Assembly (NCBI GenBank): GCA_030049955.1
Contig: JASIJX010000639.1
Coordinates: 1 to 25,576 of the forward strand
Direction: 5' to 3'
Length of the DNA stretch: 25,576 bases
Source: Acidobacteriaceae bacterium
GTDB taxonomy: Bacteria > Acidobacteriota > Terriglobia > Terriglobales > Acidobacteriaceae
Positions 21,583 to 25,576 of the stretch are shown piece after piece. A program made the position numbers and the translations under genes. The stretch's first letter is position 1, and every line of letters starts with the position of its first letter. Below the pieces are notes generated by a model that saw nothing but the letters and a program-made list of their open reading frames with translations, was not told the origin of the DNA and ran no database searches.

Positions 21583-22296
21583 GTGAAGAAGTCCGATTCG
21601 CTTGTTCTTTCGCTGTTTGCCATCGCCGCCTTTTGCGCCGGCAGCGCGCGCGCCAGCGGACAGGCCAACCCGGCCCCGGCGCAAAGCCAGCATCCATCCA
21701 ATTCCTACGCCGACCGCTCGACGGATATCGGATTGAACGTCTATCAGACATTCACCAGCAACACAACCGGGATGGGCGTTGTTCAGAAGCCCACGAACTC
21801 CCTCGGTGGCATGTTCGAGATCCGCCACATCCAGAACCCGTTCGTGGGTTACGAGCTGAGCTACTCGTATCACCCCTCCAACGTAACCATTGGTCCTGCG
21901 CCTGCCCCTTCCTGCGGCTTGAGCTGCAATACCCCGGCCCAGTCGATTCCTGACAAGATCAGCACCGTTGGCCTCAATTGGATCGTCTCCAAGAGATTCG
22001 GCGTGCTGCGCCCCTTTGCCGCCGGCGGCCTGGGCTTCTACATTAACGAGCCCTCCTATAGCTTGCCGGTCGGCGAACCTAACATCCTTGCCAATCACAA
22101 TGCGGTGAACGACGTTGTTCGCATGGCCTGGCTCTATGGCGGCGGCGTCGACGTTTCCCTCACGCAACACTTTGGCATCCGGGGACAGTATCGGGCCATG
22201 GTTTACAAAGCGCCAAACCTCTCCTACCTGTTCCCGGCGCAAGGAGTGTTTACGCAGACACGGATGCCGATGGGCGGCGTCTTCTACAGGTTCTAG
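21583..22296 (+). CDS. Outer-membrane beta-barrel protein
   Basis: This 237-residue protein starts at a GTG with a standard signal peptide (MKKSDSLVLSLFAIAAFCAG, cut near ARASG). The mature part is made of alternating polar/aromatic strands with glycine-rich turns (GLNVYQTF, GGMFEIRHI, FVGYELSYSYHPS, GLNWIVSK, RPFAAGGLGFYI, AWLYGGGVDVSL, GIRGQYRAMVY) and ends in phenylalanine (GGVFYRF), the usual outer-membrane insertion signal. This is the OmpA-like / OMP_b-brl eight-strand pattern. Two cysteines (SCGLSC) in an outer loop could form a disulfide. A GGGAGA box lies about 11 bases before the GTG. It is monocistronic with its own terminator. The function is unknown; small barrels of this type are often structural or adhesive. 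Confidence 0.85.
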   Translation: MKKSDSLVLSLFAIAAFCAGSARASGQANPAPAQSQHPSNSYADRSTDIGLNVYQTFTSNTTGMGVVQKPTNSLGGMFEIRHIQNPFVGYELSYSYHPSNVTIGPAPAPSCGLSCNTPAQSIPDKISTVGLNWIVSKRFGVLRPFAAGGLGFYINEPSYSLPVGEPNILANHNAVNDVVRMAWLYGGGVDVSLTQHFGIRGQYRAMVYKAPNLSYLFPAQGVFTQTRMPMGGVFYRF

Positions 22297-22331
22297 CGTC
22301 TCTCCGTTCGTCCGCGGGGGCCGCGAGGCTT

Positions 22332-22364
22332 GGGCCGGGATTGGCTGCGCCCGGCCCGAGTTTT
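22332..22364 (+). terminator. Intrinsic terminator of the outer-membrane protein gene
   Basis: GGGCCGGG / CCCGGCCC forms a perfect 8-bp stem with a 10-base loop, followed by GAGTTTT, 35 bases after the stop codon. Confidence 0.85.
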
Positions 22365-22381
22365 GCTGTCCCACTGCGTCT

Positions 22382-22411
22382 ATCCTTTTCACCAAAGGCG
22401 GTGAAAAGGAT
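22382..22411. repeat. Perfect 12-bp palindrome (REP-like)
   Basis: ATCCTTTTCACC / GGTGAAAAGGAT pairs perfectly around a 6-base loop (AAAGGC); three more outer positions pair with two G-U wobbles. The tip ATCCT / AGGATGGGG resembles the xfp-ackA palindrome at 12018-12052, while the core is unrelated. It lies 17 bases after the outer-membrane gene terminator, so it is not needed to end that transcript. Confidence 0.75.
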
Positions 22412-22790
22412 GGGGCGTCTACGGTTGTCGTTGGTGTTCGCAAGGATGAGTGGGTCACCCTGCTTTAGCGTGCAATTGGGTGCCTATTTCTGTGTAACTG
22501 TGAAATTAGCTTCCGGCAAGTGATTGAAAGTGCGGCCGTTGGGGCGAAAAAACGCTCTGGCTTTGCGAGATTCTCAAAAATACCGTTGGACGGCGATGCG
22601 CCAAGTTGGTGACGGCGGCGATGATGTTTCGTTTTTGCATGAGCCCTTTTCGGCGATGTTTTGACAGGTGCTCTTATTGTGCGCCGAGGAGGGAAAATTC
22701 TCTGCAAGGTTGTGGCAAAAAGATGTGTGCGGTGAGCCGCTGAAGGGATGGGTTCCCGCCGAGCATGCGCCCGGCGAGAACTGTTGGAGC
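22412..22790. other. Intergenic region with no recognisable gene
   Basis: An open frame on the minus strand (to about 22465) continues in from the coding region of the 121-residue gene in another frame, and I treat it as chance. A TTGACA occurs at about 22661-22666 on the plus strand but no matching -10 follows at the right spacing. Nothing else was recognised apart from the hairpin at 22753-22780. Confidence 0.5.
22753..22780 (-). terminator. Hairpin after the two-gene unknown module, possible terminator
   Basis: A 9-bp stem with one G-U wobble (TTCTCGCCG / CGGCGGGAA on the minus strand, 10-base loop) begins 10 bases after the stop of the 121-residue gene. It lacks an immediate U-tract, so termination is likely but not certain. 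Confidence 0.5.
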
Positions 22791-23156
22791 TTACGGCAAG
22801 GTGCCCGTCAGGGTCCAAACTGTGCCTGAGTCCAGACTCTGGTTGAGCACCGAAATCGCGCCTTTCGCCCCGCCGCGTTGGTTGATTGGGTCCCCGATCT
22901 GCAACACTGTTGGATCCACGAGTGCCGCTGCTGTCGTGCCTCCGCCGATCTGAACCTGAAGATTTACGGAACCGTTCCCCGTATGGCCCTGCAGGTCCAG
23001 CCGTGCATTTCCAGAAGTGTGCAGCGTCCCCGCTCCCCTGCCCAGGTCGGCAAAGGTAAGTTGGGCGATCACGTCCTGGCAATCGCTTCGTTGGGCATTA
23101 TTGGGAATGATGATCCCACGAATGGGATTCCCAGTGTTGGTCTTTGTCAAAGCCAT
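22791..23156 (-). CDS. Unrecognised 121-residue protein, second gene of unknown two-gene module
   Basis: The protein begins MALTKTNTGNPIRGIIIPNN and has no signal peptide or membrane helix. From residue 30 it is rich in Gly, Thr, Asn and alternating hydrophobics (AQLTFADLGRGAGTLHTSG, ARLDLQGHTGNGSVNLQVQI, GAKGAISVLNQSLDSG, TVWTLTGTLP), a pattern of a small all-beta domain such as a sandwich or lectin-like fold. It has one cysteine. ATG 23156 is chosen because a GGGAG box precedes it by about nine bases; the open frame extends 12 codons further without a site. It lies 71 bases after the larger gene in the same direction, so they are probably co-transcribed. I cannot assign a family or function. 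Confidence 0.75.
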   Translation of the reverse strand: MALTKTNTGNPIRGIIIPNNAQRSDCQDVIAQLTFADLGRGAGTLHTSGNARLDLQGHTGNGSVNLQVQIGGGTTAAALVDPTVLQIGDPINQRGGAKGAISVLNQSLDSGTVWTLTGTLP

Positions 23157-23227
23157 GGTGTATCTCTCCCTCTCGATGAGTGGATTCGTCATGAAGCATG
23201 GGTGGGAAGGAACGCAGTGGCTTTGCG

Positions 23228-24205
23228 TTACTTTTGCGGATCGGCCCTGACTGCCTGCATATTCATCAGCTTGTTAAGCTGCGCGGCGGTCTGGCCGGTC
23301 AATGTCTGGATAGAAGAGTTGATAGCCGACATATCGCTGGCAACCAAGCCGGAATTCATGGTCGTATCCATGTCGAAATAGTTCATGTTGAACTGGAAAC
23401 GAGCCACCGATGATTTACCAACGGCAACTTTCCACGATTTCTGGTTGATTTGCAGATAGAATGTGCGCACCTTCGCCACATACATGGCCGGCGGCTGATT
23501 CTTCCCACCTGTTCCCGCCACCGTAGAGAAGTAATAGAAGGTAAGGAATTGATCCAACGTGGCGTTCTCCGATTCGAACGACACCTTTAGATTGCCGAGT
23601 TGGGCCACGACCTTGGTCAGGATGCCGTCCAACTGCTTGATTGTCGCTTCAGGGAAGCTGAAAGAACCAAACAACTCGGACAAAAACTCGAGATGAAGAT
23701 CGAGGCTGGTTACTTCTTTGCTGTAGCTTTGAGTGACGATGGAGGATACAGGAAGGTATCCCGCCAATGCTTTGACATTGCCGCCGGTAGTGACGTAGTT
23801 ACGCCATTTGGCCATGGCGCGCGTGAAGGCACTGGCGTCAGCCGGCTTGGAGATGTCGTAGGGGGCCGGATGCTCGTTGTAGACGCAGTAGGCCGTCAGC
23901 AGCGAGATGTACGAATCCAGCGTCTGCACCTGTCCCAATAGTTGATACATCATCGTATCGGGCGTATTCGGCACGGTTGTAATCGAAGTGGTGCCTGGCG
24001 CCTGCACTGCATTGTTCAAAATATCGTTGAGATCGGTGGAGGGTGGTGCGCCAGCCGGCGCCGCCGCTAGTACCTTTTGGGCTCCCATCAAATGCGCACT
24101 GTACGACCGCTGCGCAGTAAAAATAGCGTGGGACAACTGGGATTCTGATTTATTGAGAATGTTCAGGTCAGATGCAGCGATAGATTCTGCAGTGATAGAT
24201 TCCAT
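23228..24205 (-). CDS. Unrecognised 325-residue protein, first gene of unknown two-gene module
   Basis: ATG 24205 has an excellent GGAGG seven bases upstream; the frame is open to 24310, but those residues are discarded. There is no signal peptide. Residues 1-45 are helical and Ser/Ala-rich (MESITAESIAASDLNILNKS), followed by an Ala/Pro-rich linker (about 46-70) and a long mostly helical part (MMYQLLGQVQTLDSYISLL, FTRAMAKWRNYV, HLEFLSELFGSFSFPEATIK). Residues about 230-300 look beta-rich and aromatic (QFLTFYYFSTVAG, YVAKVRTFYLQINQ, ARFQFNMNYFDMD), and the end is helical (MSAINSSIQTLTGQT). The soluble helical body with a late aromatic beta segment loosely recalls alpha-helical pore-forming or cargo proteins, but no motif proves this. 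Followed by the 121-residue gene. Function unknown. Confidence 0.78.
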   Translation of the reverse strand: MESITAESIAASDLNILNKSESQLSHAIFTAQRSYSAHLMGAQKVLAAAPAGAPPSTDLNDILNNAVQAPGTTSITTVPNTPDTMMYQLLGQVQTLDSYISLLTAYCVYNEHPAPYDISKPADASAFTRAMAKWRNYVTTGGNVKALAGYLPVSSIVTQSYSKEVTSLDLHLEFLSELFGSFSFPEATIKQLDGILTKVVAQLGNLKVSFESENATLDQFLTFYYFSTVAGTGGKNQPPAMYVAKVRTFYLQINQKSWKVAVGKSSVARFQFNMNYFDMDTTMNSGLVASDMSAINSSIQTLTGQTAAQLNKLMNMQAVRADPQK

Positions 24206-24679
24206 TTTGGTTCCTCCTGTGTGAACGTCGGATGATTTGGGTGGAAACAGCACAGGAATGGGAACCAGGCACAGCCGCGCAACAAACAGACAATAGCTAA
24301 CAAGCGCCACCTCGACACAGTGGTTAATCTATCCAAGCATTTTTTTGTTGGGGAGTTAAATACCGTGGCAGGATGGCAGGCCGCATGGTAAATCGTGCGG
24401 GAACGAAACGGGGGCCCCAGTTAATTGAAGTCTGAGTGGCCTCAGGAACTTGAATTAAGTATCAGTTCCCGATCCGATATCTCGCAAGTGGAAAACCTGA
24501 AAATTATTGGGTGTGGTCATACTTGTCTCGACGGTGGATCGGCGGGTTGCCCAGGCGCCAGGGAGCGGAGCGAGCTCTCCCACAAAGGATGAGTGCCCAA
24601 GCTGCCTCGCTTTCGGGCACCTGAGATAGCATGCGGCTGAGTACCGGAAAATGGGATGAGCCGGTCGTGTGTATTGGCT
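24206..24679. other. Intergenic region between the unknown module and ftsK, with a hairpin
   Basis: The 474-base stretch should hold the promoter of the unknown module (right part) and the end of the ftsK transcript (left-going). GTGCCC (24593-24598) and GGGCAC (24615-24620) form a perfect 6-bp stem that may extend by AAG/CTT with a bulge; it lies 60 bases past the ftsK stop and has no U-run. A weaker GGGA-GAGC / GCTC-TCCC dyad sits next to it (about 24561-24581). No gene was recognised. Confidence 0.5.
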
Positions 24680-25576
24680 TTACTCATTCACTGCTGGGAT
24701 TTCGTGCAGCCAGCCGGGGGCTTTGAGGAGCTCTCGGGGTCGGGAGCCGTCGGCGGGGCCTACGAGGCCGTCGCGCTCCATGAGGTCGATGAGATGGGCT
24801 GCGCGGCCGTAGCCGATGCGCAGGCGGCGCTGCAGGAGCGACGTGGATGCCTTGCCGAACTCGAAGACGAGGCGCACGGCGTCGTCGAACATGGGATCGT
24901 TCTCGTCCTCGTCCGTGCTGGCGCCTTCCATGCTCGCTCGCTCGTCCTTGGGTGAGTCGAGGAAGCCTTCGACGTATTCGGCCGCGCCTTGCTCCTTCCA
25001 GAAGTTGACGATGGCGGCGGTTTCTTTCTCACTTACATAGGGCGCGTGCAGGCGCATGAGGCGGCTGGTGCCCGGCGGCAGGAAGAGCATGTCGCCGCGG
25101 CCCAGCAGTGCTTCGGCGCCGTTGGTGTCGATGATGGTGCGCGAGTCGACCTTGGTGGCCAGACGAAAGCTGATGCGCGTGGGGACGTTGGCCTTGATGA
25201 GGCCGGTGATGACGTCGACGCTGGGGCGCTGCGTGGCGAGCACAAGGTGAATGCCGACGGCGCGCGCCATCTGGGCGAGGCGCGTGATGGATTCCTCGAC
25301 GTTGGCGCGATCGAGCATCATGAGGTCGGCCAGCTCGTCGATGATGATGACGATGTAGGGCAGCGGCTCTTCTCTTTCGCCTTCTTCAAAGAGCGAAGGC
25401 ATGGTGCCCTCAAACAGCTTGTTGTACTGGTCGATATTCCTAACCGACCTGCTTGCCAACAGCTTGAGGCGGCGCTCCATCTCGCGAACTGCATTGCGCA
25501 GGGCGTTGGCGGCTGCTTTGGGCTCCGTAATTATGGGAGTAAAAAGATGCGGAATGCCTTCGTACATGCCCAGCTC
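24680..25576 (-). CDS. ftsK: DNA translocase FtsK/SpoIIIE, C-terminal part (runs off right edge)
   Basis: The 298 visible residues are the end of the motor and the whole gamma domain of a hexameric DNA pump that moves chromosome ends through the division septum. The frame is open to the window edge, so the N-terminal membrane part and Walker A are outside. Seen are ELGMYEGIPHLFTPIITEP, the Walker B strand PYIVIIIDELADLMM, HLVLATQRPSVDVITGLIKA, RISFRLATKVDSRTIID and LLGRGDMLFLPPG. The last ~65 residues are the winged-helix gamma domain (FDDAVRLVFEFGKASTSLLQ, RRLRIGYGRAAHLIDLMERD) that reads KOPS-type polar sequences. The stop at 24680 follows LHEIPAVNE. Confidence 0.95.
   Translation of the reverse strand, partial: ELGMYEGIPHLFTPIITEPKAAANALRNAVREMERRLKLLASRSVRNIDQYNKLFEGTMPSLFEEGEREEPLPYIVIIIDELADLMMLDRANVEESITRLAQMARAVGIHLVLATQRPSVDVITGLIKANVPTRISFRLATKVDSRTIIDTNGAEALLGRGDMLFLPPGTSRLMRLHAPYVSEKETAAIVNFWKEQGAAEYVEGFLDSPKDERASMEGASTDEDENDPMFDDAVRLVFEFGKASTSLLQRRLRIGYGRAAHLIDLMERDGLVGPADGSRPRELLKAPGWLHEIPAVNE

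Noticed and set aside
22661..22690. Plus-strand TTGACA as a promoter
   Set aside because: No -10-like box at 16-19 bases and no plus-strand gene downstream.
22465..23082. 205-codon minus-strand open frame overlapping the 121-residue unknown gene
   Set aside because: The overlapping frame 22791-23156 has a ribosome site and ordered composition; this one is Arg/Pro/His-rich and unlikely to be coding.

Overview
The window looks like chromosomal DNA from a GC-rich Gram-negative soil bacterium. The best guess is Acidobacteriota (class Terriglobia): it pairs a sodium symporter with a fucose-isomerase-like enzyme, carries remnants of a subtilase and of DnaE2, and has intergenic direct repeats and palindromes of a kind I associate with that group. 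This assignment is inference; no rRNA or other phylogenetic marker is present. I found no tRNA, rRNA, CRISPR array, transposase or complete mobile element.

Layout, left to right. (1) 1-6.6 kb: the start of a small Cys-rich protein gene leaving the left edge, a secreted TPR protein, a thiamine-diphosphate enzyme of the pyruvate oxidase family, two tandem DUF892 (YciE/YciF, ferritin-like) genes, a Ysc84/SYLF lipid-binding protein, and a frameshifted C-terminal remnant of error-prone DNA polymerase DnaE2. (2) 6.6-9.3 kb: a CCA-adding/poly(A) polymerase-like protein with a long acidic segment and a histone-H1-like basic tail, then a DoxX-family membrane protein. (3) 9.4-14 kb: a CRP/FNR-type dyad, phosphoketolase (xfp), a strong palindrome, acetate kinase (ackA), a group II truncated haemoglobin gene, and a second degraded copy of the ackA 3' end. 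(4) 14-17.4 kb: an orphan CHASE3-PAS histidine kinase, a 600-bp repeat-bearing intergenic stretch, and haem A synthase (ctaA), closed by a bidirectional terminator. (5) 17.4-21.1 kb: a leftward sugar operon (sodium symporter, small two-helix membrane protein, fucose/arabinose-isomerase-like enzyme) behind a recognisable promoter overlapped by a LacI-type operator. (6) 21.2-25.6 kb: a subtilase gene fragment, an outer-membrane beta-barrel gene with terminator, a second strong palindrome, a two-gene module of unknown function, and the C-terminal part of an FtsK/SpoIIIE translocase leaving the right edge.

How the genes may work together. Phosphoketolase makes acetyl phosphate from xylulose-5-P or fructose-6-P, and acetate kinase turns it into acetate plus ATP. 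The pyruvate-oxidase-like enzyme 6 kb away is a second possible route from central carbon to acetate or acetyl phosphate. The truncated haemoglobin, the DUF892 proteins, DoxX and the dyad upstream of xfp fit an oxygen- or redox-stress theme, but that link is inference. The sugar operon forms a self-contained uptake and isomerisation unit.

The intergenic regions hold an unusual amount of gene debris (dnaE2, subtilase, ackA 3' end), two strong palindromes with similar tips but unrelated cores, and two families of direct repeats. The best candidate for something undescribed is the two-gene module at 22.8-24.2 kb, which I cannot assign to any family.
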